NCBI GenBank assembly: GCA_937895705.1
Contig: CALBKM010000027.1
Span: forward strand, 16,204 to 80,203
DNA: 64,000 nucleotides
From: an uncultured Clostridia bacterium
GTDB taxonomy: Bacteria > Bacillota > Clostridia > Lachnospirales > Lachnospiraceae
Direction of reading: 5' to 3'
Positions within the stretch are counted from its first letter, which is position 1. Each line of letters opens with the position of its first letter. Positions 44,545-52,239 of the stretch are shown piece by piece. The translations under genes were made by a program, and so were the position numbers. The notes beneath the pieces are model-generated. The model was not told the DNA's origin and made no database searches. It worked only from the letters and a program-made list of their open reading frames with translations.

Positions 44545-45794
44545 GTGTAACGATAGTCGGAGGAACAAAGCTTAGAGGAGAACTTGTTCTCCAAGGGTCG
44601 AAAAACGCAACCCTTCCTATTTTGGCTGCGGCTGTGCTTTGTAAAGGCAGAGTGGTACTGAAGAATTGTCCGGATATTTCCGATGTAAGAGCAATGCTGT
44701 ACGCCCTTTCCTTCGCGGGGGTTGAGAGTGTCTTGGAAGACGGAGTGCTGGAACTTGACACGACAAATGCGGTTCCGTATTATTTCGGAGAAGAGCTCGC
44801 CGGAAAGACCAGAGGTGGGGTACTGCTTCTGGGCGCTTTTTTGGGTCGTTTCGGAGAAGCCGGAATGGATTATCCGGGAGGCTGTGTCATCGGAGCGCGT
44901 CCCATTGACTTACACTGTAAGGCATTTCGTATGCTTCATACGGACCTGAAAGAAACCGAAACGGGAGTTTTTGTAAAAGGTGCTCCGAAAGGGGCGCGGA
45001 TTGTGTTTCCTTATCCAAGCGTAGGTGCCACGGAGAATGCTGTTTTGGCTTCGGTATGTGCAGAGGGAAGAACGATTCTTTACGGGGCGGCGGCAGAACC
45101 TGAAATTGCCGAATTGTGCCGGTTCCTAAATAAGGCCGGAGCGAAAATACAGGGAATCGGAACTTCATGTATTGTAATAGACGGAGTTTTGTATCTGCAC
45201 GGTACGGAATATACCGTATCGGGAGACCGGATTGCGGCCGGGACATATATGGCGGCGGTAGCAATGACCGGAGGGGAACTTCTGTTGCGAAACATTGACG
45301 GAGTTTGCATGAGGGGGATTACGGAATGTTTCCGGGCTTCCGGAGCAACTGTTTACAGAGATAAGGATCGGATGGTGCTCAGAGCACCGAAACGACTGTG
45401 CGGAATAAAGCATCTTACAACAGCACCGTATCCGGCTTTTCCTACGGATATGCAGTCTCAAACGGTTGCCATGCTTTCTGTGGCAAAGGGAGAAAGCAGA
45501 ATTACGGAGACGGTGTTTGAATCCAGGTTCCGGGTGTTGGAGGAATTGAGAAAGATGGGCGCCTGGATCGTACAGGAGGGCCGTACCGTTGTGATACACG
45601 GAAAGGAAATGTTGCACGGAGCGGATGTGTGTGCGTCGGATTTACGAAGCGGAGCGGCGCTTGTAATGGCGGCGGTGGCAGCAGAAGGCATTTCCGTTGT
45701 TCGCGAATATGAATATATTGCCAGAGGGTATGAAGATATTTGCGGCGATTTTTGCAGACTGGGAGCAAATGTAGTACAAACAGGGGAAGAATAA
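44538..45794 (+). CDS. murA: UDP-GlcNAc 1-carboxyvinyltransferase
   Basis: A 418-residue enzyme for the first committed step of peptidoglycan synthesis. LQGSKNATLPIL has the catalytic Lys-Asn pair. PGGCVIGARPIDLH holds the Cys that fosfomycin attacks, so a normal fosfomycin-sensitive Cys is present. The C-terminal block EYIARGYEDICGDFCRLGAN is typical. It sits where mraY, murD or murG would stand in a Bacillus-type cluster. Confidence 0.95.
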   Translation: MSCVTIVGGTKLRGELVLQGSKNATLPILAAAVLCKGRVVLKNCPDISDVRAMLYALSFAGVESVLEDGVLELDTTNAVPYYFGEELAGKTRGGVLLLGAFLGRFGEAGMDYPGGCVIGARPIDLHCKAFRMLHTDLKETETGVFVKGAPKGARIVFPYPSVGATENAVLASVCAEGRTILYGAAAEPEIAELCRFLNKAGAKIQGIGTSCIVIDGVLYLHGTEYTVSGDRIAAGTYMAAVAMTGGELLLRNIDGVCMRGITECFRASGATVYRDKDRMVLRAPKRLCGIKHLTTAPYPAFPTDMQSQTVAMLSVAKGESRITETVFESRFRVLEELRKMGAWIVQEGRTVVIHGKEMLHGADVCASDLRSGAALVMAAVAAEGISVVREYEYIARGYEDICGDFCRLGANVVQTGEE

Positions 45795-45815
45795 ATAAGA
45801 GGATGGAGAAACGAT

Positions 45816-46559
45816 ATGAGAGGTCAAAGGACGGAAATGCGGGGCGGAATGAAGCTGCTGATTCGCGGTGCAGCGATTATAGTGATTATTTTGGCATCGC
45901 TTTTCCTTCTGTACGGGCTTTTTCGAACGGAAAAGATCACGATAGAGGGTCTGACGTATTATTCCGATGAAGAGTTTTTGAATTTGATTTCGGGTGAGAA
46001 CGCAAGAAAGAATACATTGCTGTTTCGCGCAGAACAGCTTCGGAATGGGCAAAAACAGGTTCCGTATGTGGAAAGGTATGATATATCGGCCGACGGAAAA
46101 AACGAGATTCACATACGTGTTTATGAAAAGATTCTGACCGGTTGCGTGAAAGTAATGGGACAGTATATGTATTTTGACAAGGACGGTTATGTGACGGATA
46201 CGGCAACGGAACAACTTTCGGGAGTTCCGTTGATAAAAGGACTGGAGTTTGACCGGATTGTGTTGCATGATAAGCTGAGAATCCAGAAGGACGAGTTATA
46301 TGATATAATTCTGAATATAACGAAGCTGGTACGGGAATATGAAATCCCGGCACAATGTATCGTTTTTAACGGAAAGGGAGAAGTTGAACTGGAAGTGGGG
46401 ACAATCAGTGTCTCTTTGGGGCGGCGGTCTGCTTATGATTTACCGGTACAAAAACTGGCGGATATTTTGCCTTCCGTAACGGAACGGAATTTGCAAATTG
46501 ATTTGTCGGGATATCAGGGCGGAACGGAAGATATTATAGCGAAACCCAAAGAAGAATAA
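45816..46559 (+). CDS. divIB: Cell-division protein DivIB/FtsQ
   Basis: A 247-residue bitopic protein. A short cytoplasmic end is followed by one helix (IRGAAIIVIILASLFLLYGLF). A POTRA domain follows (KITIEGLTYYSDEEFLNLISG...), then the beta domain of FtsQ/DivIB. It works with the FtsL/DivIC proteins at the septum. It is 21 bases after murA and upstream of ftsZ. ATG 45816 is used, with a purine-rich AGAGGATGGAG upstream. Confidence 0.88.
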   Translation: MRGQRTEMRGGMKLLIRGAAIIVIILASLFLLYGLFRTEKITIEGLTYYSDEEFLNLISGENARKNTLLFRAEQLRNGQKQVPYVERYDISADGKNEIHIRVYEKILTGCVKVMGQYMYFDKDGYVTDTATEQLSGVPLIKGLEFDRIVLHDKLRIQKDELYDIILNITKLVREYEIPAQCIVFNGKGEVELEVGTISVSLGRRSAYDLPVQKLADILPSVTERNLQIDLSGYQGGTEDIIAKPKEE

Positions 46560-46587
46560 AAAAAAGCGGAAAATGTGAAAAAAATGC

Positions 46588-46616
46588 TTGCTAAATTTAC
46601 TATTTCAATATATGAT
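46588..46616 (+). promoter_or_regulatory. Promoter for ftsZ
   Basis: TTGCTA (46588-46593), a 17-base spacer, and TATGAT (46611-46616). A hairpin with CACAACA/TGTTGTG arms (46652-46680) lies in the leader just before the ribosome site. Confidence 0.5.
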
Positions 46617-46702
46617 ATAGTATAGAGGATGGGTCTATATAGGAAAAAATACACAACATCTAGTTGTTTAGAGTGTTGTGACAGAATAAAGGAGGAGTCA
46701 CC

Positions 46703-47995
46703 GTGCTTGAAATTATGAACAATAATATGGACGTAGCCGCAAAGATTCTGGTTATCGGAGTCGGCGGTGCGGGCAATAATGCGGTAAACAGAATGATTGA
46801 AGAAGGAATCGGTGGGGTAGAGTTTGTTTGTGTCAATACGGACAAGCAGCATTTAAAGAATTGTAAGGCATCCCAGTGTATACAAATCGGCGAAAAGCTG
46901 ACCAAAGGTCTCGGAGCCGGTGCAAAGCCTGAGATCGGTGAGAAGGCTGCCGAAGAAAATATAGAAGAGTTGACGCAGATTATCAAGGGTGCGGACATGG
47001 TGTTCGTTACTTGCGGTATGGGCGGCGGTACCGGTACCGGTGCGGCTCCGGTGGTTGCCGGAATCGCAAAGGGAATGGGCATTTTAACGGTAGGCATTGT
47101 TACGAAGCCGTTTACCTTTGAGCATAAGGTACGTATGGCAAATGCAGTTGCGGGTATTGAAAAGTTAAAGCAAAACGTAGACTCCCTTATTGTGGTTCCG
47201 AACGACAAGCTTCTTGAAATCGTGGATCGTCGTACTTCCATGCCGGAAGCGTTAAAGAAGGCTGACGAAGTGTTACAGCAGGGTGTACAGGGTATTACAG
47301 ACCTCATCAATCTCCCGGCACTTATTAATCTTGACTTTGCAGATGTACAGACGGTTATGCAGGATAAAGGCGTGGCACACATCGGTATCGGCGTGGGTTC
47401 CGGTGAGCAGAAATGTCTGGATGCGGTACATAAGGCGGTTTCCAGTCCGCTTCTCGAGACAAAGATTCAGGGCGCAAGTCATGTTATTTTGAATGTTTCC
47501 GGTGATGTAAGCCTAATTGAAGTAAATGAGGCTGCAACAGAGGTTCAGTTGCTTGCCGGTGAAAACGCTAATATTATTTTCGGTGCAATGTACGATGAGA
47601 CGATGCAGGATCAGGCGGTGATTACCGTAATTGCAACCGGACTTCAGGAAAACGGTGCACCGGCTCAGCGTATGGCAAACCAGTTCGGTGCAAAGACCCA
47701 GACTCCGGGAGTTTCTTTGCCTGGCTTTTTAAGCAGAGGCGGATTTTCCGCTACGAATACTACGACTCCGGTGTCCGGTGGCGGTGCTATGGAGCAGTTT
47801 GACTACAAGTTCGACCCGAATGCGGTACGTCCGAAGCCGGCTGTGTCCGAGTATAAGCCGGCGGGTGGTAATTCTTTTGCATCCCGTTCTTCCAATCCGA
47901 TGTTCGGAAAGCAGGATACCGCAGGTGCGGATAGCGGAGAGGAAAAGATAAAGATTCCGCCGTTCATTCAGAACTATTCTTCCAAGAAAAAGTAA
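46703..47995 (+). CDS. ftsZ: Cell-division GTPase FtsZ
   Basis: A 430-residue tubulin homologue forming the division ring. IGVGGAGNNAVNRMI opens the GTPase domain. The tubulin loop is GGGTGTGAAPVVA (about residues 110-122), and the T7 loop is LINLDFADV. A flexible linker of about 90 residues leads to the terminal peptide IKIPPFIQN, the docking site for FtsA/SepF/ZapA-type partners. The start is GTG at 46703, seven bases after AAAGGAGG. Confidence 0.98.
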   Translation: MLEIMNNNMDVAAKILVIGVGGAGNNAVNRMIEEGIGGVEFVCVNTDKQHLKNCKASQCIQIGEKLTKGLGAGAKPEIGEKAAEENIEELTQIIKGADMVFVTCGMGGGTGTGAAPVVAGIAKGMGILTVGIVTKPFTFEHKVRMANAVAGIEKLKQNVDSLIVVPNDKLLEIVDRRTSMPEALKKADEVLQQGVQGITDLINLPALINLDFADVQTVMQDKGVAHIGIGVGSGEQKCLDAVHKAVSSPLLETKIQGASHVILNVSGDVSLIEVNEAATEVQLLAGENANIIFGAMYDETMQDQAVITVIATGLQENGAPAQRMANQFGAKTQTPGVSLPGFLSRGGFSATNTTTPVSGGGAMEQFDYKFDPNAVRPKPAVSEYKPAGGNSFASRSSNPMFGKQDTAGADSGEEKIKIPPFIQNYSSKKK

Positions 47996-48007
47996 ATCAT
48001 TATACGA

Positions 48008-48040
48008 AAGAGGGCAGGCGCTAAGGCGGCTGCCTTTTTT
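48008..48040 (+). terminator. Intrinsic terminator after ftsZ
   Basis: GGGCAG pairs with CTGCCT around a GC-rich loop, followed by six T. It separates ftsZ from the sporulation sigma operon. Confidence 0.8.
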
Positions 48041-48143
48041 GCGGCTTTTTGTTAGGCATATGGAAATAATTTGATACTTGAAGCGTCCCGCTGCGGGCGG
48101 AGAACCTTGCAAGCGAGATGCGTTGTTTCCTTCCGTGTCGTAA

Positions 48144-48229
48144 TTTGTCGAATACGGGCTTTATTTGTTGATTGATTTGGGAATAATTTACAGTAATTTA
48201 CAGAAATTGTAAATTAACTGGTGTATAAT
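48144..48229 (+). promoter_or_regulatory. Spo0A-type control region of spoIIGA-sigE
   Basis: A perfect Spo0A box TTTGTCGAA lies at 48144-48152, centred about 88 bases before the predicted start. Next come two direct copies of TAATTTACA (48184-48192, 48194-48202) and an inverted copy TGTAAATTA (48208-48216). The -10 is TATAAT (48224-48229). The only -35-like hexamer is TTTACA at 48197-48202, 21 bases away. Such overlong spacing matches the Spo0A-activated spoIIG promoter of Bacillus (22 bases). Confidence 0.7.
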
Positions 48230-49094
48230 GGAGGAAAGACAAGGGAGGTGGAATGCGGTAGATATTTATTTGGACAGTTACATAGCATCTGTATTTTGGT
48301 TGCATTTATTGTGTCTGTATATTGTATCTTTCTTTTCCGAGAAGAAAAACGGAAAAATAAAAAAAAGGAGACTGATTGCAGCAGCATTCGGATGTGCGTT
48401 AACGGATGCGGGAGTAATGCTCGGACTCTCATACGGCGGAACAGGAAATAGTTGCGGTGGAGTTACCGGTATTGCACTGTTTGAGTTGATTGTCGGAGCG
48501 TGGATTGCGTACGGAAAACGTAATATTTTGCGAAACAGTGTATTATTATTTGTTGTTACTGCACTGTTTGCCGGAGTGTTTCAATTGATTCCGATACGAA
48601 ACATTGGGTTGTTTTGTCTGGTAGGGGCTGTAAGCCTTCCTTTTATCATCGGAGGAATCGCTTCGCTGTTTCGGGTAAAACAGACACAGAGGTCGGTTTA
48701 TGAAACAAGAATATTTCAAAACGAAGAAGAAAAGGTTTTATCGGCACTGATGGATACCGGAAATCGTTTACGTGTCTTCGGAAGCAGAATTCCGGTTGTG
48801 CTTGTGGATGAAACTTATCTTACGGAATGGATAAAGTCGGCGGAGAAAAAAACGCCGGAAAAGTTAGTATTTATTCCTTACAAAGGTGTCGGCGGGAAAG
48901 GGTTATTACACGGAGTCAGGTTGGACTGTGAGTTGATACCGGAGGAGGGAAAGAAAATCAGCGGAGAGGTTGCTGCGGTAGCGGCTGAACATAGGTTGTT
49001 TCACGGGTGCGAATATCAGATGATATTGCAGCCCGAAATATTGGCATTGGAGTGTGTAAGCAGTACACAGGAAGGAGAATCACATGTTGTTTAA
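48228..49094 (+). CDS. spoIIGA: Pro-SigE processing peptidase SpoIIGA
   Basis: A membrane aspartic protease that cuts the pro-peptide from pro-SigE in the mother cell. About five membrane helices (from LDSYIASVFWLHLLCLYIV to IGLFCLVGAVSLPFIIGGIA) precede the protease domain with the active-site motif ALMDTGNRL. Residue count is 288 if translation begins at ATG 48228. That ATG, however, overlaps the predicted -10 element and lacks a ribosome site, while AAGGGAGGTG at 48241-48250 is followed by an out-of-frame ATG (48253) with an early stop. The true N-terminus is therefore uncertain. It overlaps sigE by 11 bases. Confidence 0.85.
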   Translation: MEERQGRWNAVDIYLDSYIASVFWLHLLCLYIVSFFSEKKNGKIKKRRLIAAAFGCALTDAGVMLGLSYGGTGNSCGGVTGIALFELIVGAWIAYGKRNILRNSVLLFVVTALFAGVFQLIPIRNIGLFCLVGAVSLPFIIGGIASLFRVKQTQRSVYETRIFQNEEEKVLSALMDTGNRLRVFGSRIPVVLVDETYLTEWIKSAEKKTPEKLVFIPYKGVGGKGLLHGVRLDCELIPEEGKKISGEVAAVAAEHRLFHGCEYQMILQPEILALECVSSTQEGESHVV

Positions 49095-49821
49095 AGTTTC
49101 TGTACCGAATCGTTTTCAATTTCGTATGATACCGAATTTAACCGCATTGCTTATGGGGCAGTACGGGGAAATTCATTACATCGGCGGGACAGAGGTACTT
49201 CCGCCGCCGTATTCACCGGAGGAAGAAGCGGAGATGATTGCCGCACTGGAATATGATGAGAGCGGAGAAGTAAGATCGGAACTGGTTGAGCATAATTTAC
49301 GTCTTGTGGTTTATATTGCAAAGAAATTCGATAATACGGGCGTGGGAGTGGAGGATTTGATATCTATCGGGACCATCGGTCTGATTAAGGCAATCAATAC
49401 CTTTAATCCCGGGAAAAATATAAAGCTTGCTACCTACGCGTCCAGATGTATCGAGAACGAAATTTTAATGTATTTACGCCGAAGCAGCAGACAGAAGTTG
49501 GAAGTGTCTATTGACGAACCGCTTAATGTGGACTGGGACGGAAACGAACTGTTGCTGTCGGATATTCTCGGAACCGACGAAAACGAAATATATCGGAATT
49601 TGGAAGAAGAGGCAGACCGGACGTCACTGTTTCAGGCTTTGAATTGCCTGACGGAGCGGGAACGCCTGATTATTAATCTTCGTTACGGACTGGAAAGCAG
49701 GGACGGGAACGAGTACACTCAAAAAGAGGTTGCGGATTTATTGGGGATATCCCAGTCCTACATATCAAGGTTGGAAAAGAAAATAATGAAGCGTTTGCGC
49801 AAGGAAATGATGATTGCCTGA
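49084..49821 (+). CDS. sigE: Mother-cell sigma factor pro-SigE
   Basis: A 245-residue sigma-70 family factor. It has an amphipathic pro-sequence of about 30 residues and the SpoIIGA cleavage context around IHYIGGTEVLPPP. Region 2 follows (LRLVVYIAKKFDNTGVGVEDLISIGTIGLIKAINTF, TYASRCIENEILMYLR), then region 4 with the helix-turn-helix QKEVADLLGISQSYISRLEKK. AGGAGA precedes the ATG, and the 11-base overlap with spoIIGA suggests coupled translation, as in Bacillus. Confidence 0.96.
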   Translation: MLFKVSVPNRFQFRMIPNLTALLMGQYGEIHYIGGTEVLPPPYSPEEEAEMIAALEYDESGEVRSELVEHNLRLVVYIAKKFDNTGVGVEDLISIGTIGLIKAINTFNPGKNIKLATYASRCIENEILMYLRRSSRQKLEVSIDEPLNVDWDGNELLLSDILGTDENEIYRNLEEEADRTSLFQALNCLTERERLIINLRYGLESRDGNEYTQKEVADLLGISQSYISRLEKKIMKRLRKEMMIA

Positions 49822-49853
49822 CAGAAGTTGACAAAAGGTCTCAGTATAAAGAA

Positions 49854-49941
49854 GAGCGCCGTGGTACATCCTTTAATTAACAGTATATGAGTAAATTTCC
49901 TCATGGTCTGTTAGTTACAGGAGGGATGTGCCATGGCGCTT
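49854..49941 (+). promoter_or_regulatory. Translation-blocking hairpin over the sigG start
   Basis: Bases 49854-49874 can pair without a bulge with 49921-49941 (21 pairs, of which five are G-U). The right arm contains most of the ribosome site (AGGAGGG, 49919-49925) and the ATG at 49933. The intervening loop is 46 bases and AT-rich. A transcript reading through from sigE would thus have its sigG start masked. Confidence 0.75.
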
Positions 49942-50727
49942 TATAAAGTTGAAATATGCGGAGTGAATACGGCAAAATTGCCGCTTTTAAGCAATGAGGA
50001 AAAGGAAGCCTTGTTTGTGCGGATAAAACAAGGTGACAGACAGGCGAGGGAACAATATATCAGAGGAAACTTAAGACTGGTACTCAGTATCATTCAGAGA
50101 TTTTCCGGAAATAACGAGAATGTGGATGATTTATTTCAAATCGGTTGTATCGGTCTTATGAAAGCAATCGATAATTTTGATATTACCCAGGGAGTAAAGT
50201 TTTCCACCTACGCGGTACCGATGATTATCGGTGAAATCAGACGGTATCTGCGGGACAATAATACCATCAGGGTCAGCCGTTCATTAAGAGATGCGGCTTA
50301 TAAGGCGATTTATGCTAAGGAAGTTTTGACAAAGGAGTTAAACAGAGATCCGTCCATCGGAGAAATCTCGGAACGGACGGGACTGACCGAAGAGGAAATA
50401 AATGAAGCATTCGACGCGATTCAGACACCGGTTTCCTTATATGAACCGGTTTATAAGGACGGCGGAGATGCGCTGTATATTATGGATCAGGTGTGCGACA
50501 AGAAAAACAGGGAAGAGGTTTGGATTGAGGAAATCTCCTTGAAGGATGCCATGAGACGTTTGCCGGAACGAGAGCGTCTGATTATTGATTTACGTTTTTT
50601 TCAGGGGAAGACACAAATGGAAGTGGCGGAAGAAATTCATATTTCACAAGCCCAGGTATCACGGTTGGAAAAGAATGCGTTAAAAGGAATGAAAAACTAT
50701 CTGTCGGACCGGAAAAAAGACAAATAG
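49933..50727 (+). CDS. sigG: Forespore sigma factor SigG
   Basis: A 264-residue sigma-70 family factor for late forespore genes. It has the SigG-typical N-terminus (YKVEICGVNTAKLPLLSNEEK, where SpoIIAB-type anti-sigma control acts), region 2 (LRLVLSIIQRF, VDDLFQIGCIGLMKAIDNFD, YAVPMIIGEIRRYLRD), region 3 and region 4 (QMEVAEEIHISQAQVSRLEK). It is third in the spoIIGA-sigE-sigG order kept in Bacillus and Clostridia. No clear terminator follows. Confidence 0.97.
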   Translation: MALYKVEICGVNTAKLPLLSNEEKEALFVRIKQGDRQAREQYIRGNLRLVLSIIQRFSGNNENVDDLFQIGCIGLMKAIDNFDITQGVKFSTYAVPMIIGEIRRYLRDNNTIRVSRSLRDAAYKAIYAKEVLTKELNRDPSIGEISERTGLTEEEINEAFDAIQTPVSLYEPVYKDGGDALYIMDQVCDKKNREEVWIEEISLKDAMRRLPERERLIIDLRFFQGKTQMEVAEEIHISQAQVSRLEKNALKGMKNYLSDRKKDK

Positions 50728-50732
50728 AAAAA

Positions 50733-50794
50733 TGTCGAACCGTGCTAAGATTTCTTTTCGTTTACTTGACAGTATAAGAACAAAGTGCTAAGAT
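50733..50794 (+). promoter_or_regulatory. Promoter of the Mrp-like operon with possible Spo0A box
   Basis: TTGACA (50766-50771), a 17-base spacer, and TAAGAT (50789-50794). TGTCGAA at 50733-50739 fits the core of a Spo0A box about 65 bases before the predicted start. The decamer GTGCTAAGAT occurs twice (50742 and 50785). Confidence 0.5.
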
Positions 50795-50846
50795 GAGTGA
50801 GGTTTATCCTTGTGTCGGTGGGAATTGATTCCGAGAGGTGAGTATT

Positions 50847-51317
50847 ATGGTATTGATTTTATTTGCACTTTGGTTGATTTTTAACGGAAAAGTCACTTTG
50901 GAAATTGTTTTGTTCGGTATTGTTTTATCGGTAGCAGTGTACCTGTTCTGCTGGAAATTTTTAGAATATAGCCCGAAACGTGAGCTGCTTGCTCTGCGAC
51001 TTCTGCCGCAGGGCATCGGCTACTTTTTTGTGCTTATTTGGGAAGTAATAAAAGCAAATTACGGTACAATTAACTTGATTGTATCTCCGAAATACGAAGT
51101 AGAACCGGTGCTTGTTACGTTTCGAACGGGGCTAAAGACAGATTTGGCCAGAACGGTTTTGGCAAACTCCATAACACTGACACCGGGGACCATTACGGTA
51201 GAACTGACGGAAGAGGAGTTTAAAGTACACTGTCTGGATAAGGAAATGGCGGAAGGAATCGAGGATTCCGTGTTTGTGCATCTGCTCATGAAGATGGAAC
51301 AGACTGCGGGAAAGTAA
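50847..51317 (+). CDS. mrpE: Mrp antiporter subunit E
   Basis: A 156-residue membrane protein of the MnhE/MrpE family. N-terminal helices (LILFALWLIFNGKVTLEIVLFGIVLSVAV) precede the conserved cytoplasmic part with FRTGLKTDLARTVLANSITLTPGTITVEL. The ATG at 50847 follows GAGAGGTGAG; a GTG at 50838 falls inside that site. It is the first gene of a nine-gene operon. Confidence 0.9.
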   Translation: MVLILFALWLIFNGKVTLEIVLFGIVLSVAVYLFCWKFLEYSPKRELLALRLLPQGIGYFFVLIWEVIKANYGTINLIVSPKYEVEPVLVTFRTGLKTDLARTVLANSITLTPGTITVELTEEEFKVHCLDKEMAEGIEDSVFVHLLMKMEQTAGK

Positions 51318-51329
51318 GGAGGCGTACAT

Positions 51330-51659
51330 ATGGAAACCGCATATTCGGTGTTATATATCGGTGCAATGATCGGTTTTGCACTTTGCATTTTTTGTTGTCT
51401 GATTCGTGCAATCAAAGGTCCGCGAACCATGGACCGTATTTTGGCTATTAATATGATCGGTACGTTGTCTGTTATTATTATAGCCATATTGTCTCTTTAT
51501 TTGGAAGAAAGTTTCCTTTTGGATGTGGATTTGATTTATGCAATGCTCAGTTTCCTGGCGGTAGTGGTATTGACCAAGGTATATATGGGCGTACATCGTC
51601 ACGAAGAAATCCGTGCAAAAAGAAGAGCGGAACAGAAGAAAAAGGAGGAGACGGAATAA
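51330..51659 (+). CDS. mrpF: Mrp antiporter subunit F
   Basis: A 109-residue protein with three membrane helices and the MnhF core IRAIKGPRTMDRILAINMIGT. The C-terminal tail is Lys/Glu-rich. AAGGAGG precedes the ATG, and its stop overlaps the start of the next gene (TAATG). Confidence 0.92.
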   Translation: METAYSVLYIGAMIGFALCIFCCLIRAIKGPRTMDRILAINMIGTLSVIIIAILSLYLEESFLLDVDLIYAMLSFLAVVVLTKVYMGVHRHEEIRAKRRAEQKKKEETE

Positions 51660-51976
51660 TGGAATGGTTACGTTTTTGTGTGATTGCATTGTTTTTACTG
51701 GCGTCTCTCGGTATGGCAGTGATTTCCGTGGCAGGTGTATTTAAGTTTAAATTTATTTTAAATCGTATGCATGCGGCTGCAATTATCGACTCCTTTGTAT
51801 TGCTTTTGGCAATGCTCGGAGTAGCGGTTGCCTACGGCTTTTCATTTGCAACGTTAAAGGTGGTGTTGATTGTGCTTCTTGTGTGGGTTGCCAGTCCGGT
51901 TTCCGGGCATTTGATTGCACGTTTGGAAGTGACAACGGACAAGCATCTGTCCGAGGAATGTGAGGTGCGTGAATAA
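51659..51976 (+). CDS. mrpG: Mrp antiporter subunit G
   Basis: A 105-residue protein of the MnhG/MrpG family with three helices. The conserved AGVFKFKFILNRMHAAAIIDSF and WVASPVSGHLIARLE segments are present. It overlaps both neighbours by one base or more. Confidence 0.9.
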   Translation: MEWLRFCVIALFLLASLGMAVISVAGVFKFKFILNRMHAAAIIDSFVLLLAMLGVAVAYGFSFATLKVVLIVLLVWVASPVSGHLIARLEVTTDKHLSEECEVRE

Positions 51977-52239
51977 TGGAGATCATGGAAATTATTTTGT
52001 TGACCTTTTTGGTTGTTTGCGCGGTTTCGGTGGCCCTTTCGAAAAATTTGCTGACTTCTATCGTTATTTTTATGGCCTACAGCGTGATTATGTCCATAAT
52101 CTGGATGATTCTGGAGTCACCGGATCTTGCGATTACGGAAGCTGCGGTAGGAGCGGGAGTAAACAGCGTATTGTTTTATATAACGTTAAAGAAGATTCAC
52201 GCCATGAAGGGAGAAGAAGACGATGAAGCTGAGGAGTGA
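51976..52239 (+). CDS. DUF4040/MbhD-type subunit (MrpA C-terminal module)
   Basis: An 87-residue protein with three helices. AYSVIMSIIWMILESPDLAITEAAVGAGVNSVLF is the DUF4040 core, which is fused to the end of MrpA in Bacillus but is the separate MbhD subunit in Mbh-type complexes. Here it is a separate gene. GAGGTG precedes the ATG. The last 17 bases overlap the next gene. Confidence 0.88.
   Translation: MEIMEIILLTFLVVCAVSVALSKNLLTSIVIFMAYSVIMSIIWMILESPDLAITEAAVGAGVNSVLFYITLKKIHAMKGEEDDEAEE

Noticed and set aside
49841..49915. SigF-type promoter for sigG (GTATA at 49844 or 49883)
   Set aside because: Neither GTATA has a convincing -10 at proper spacing: the first would overlap the hairpin's left arm, and the second would start transcription at the ribosome site.
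50742..50794. Tandem promoters before the Mrp-like operon based on repeated GTGCTAAGAT
   Set aside because: The first copy has no -35 hexamer at 16-18 bases, so only the second is called as a promoter.
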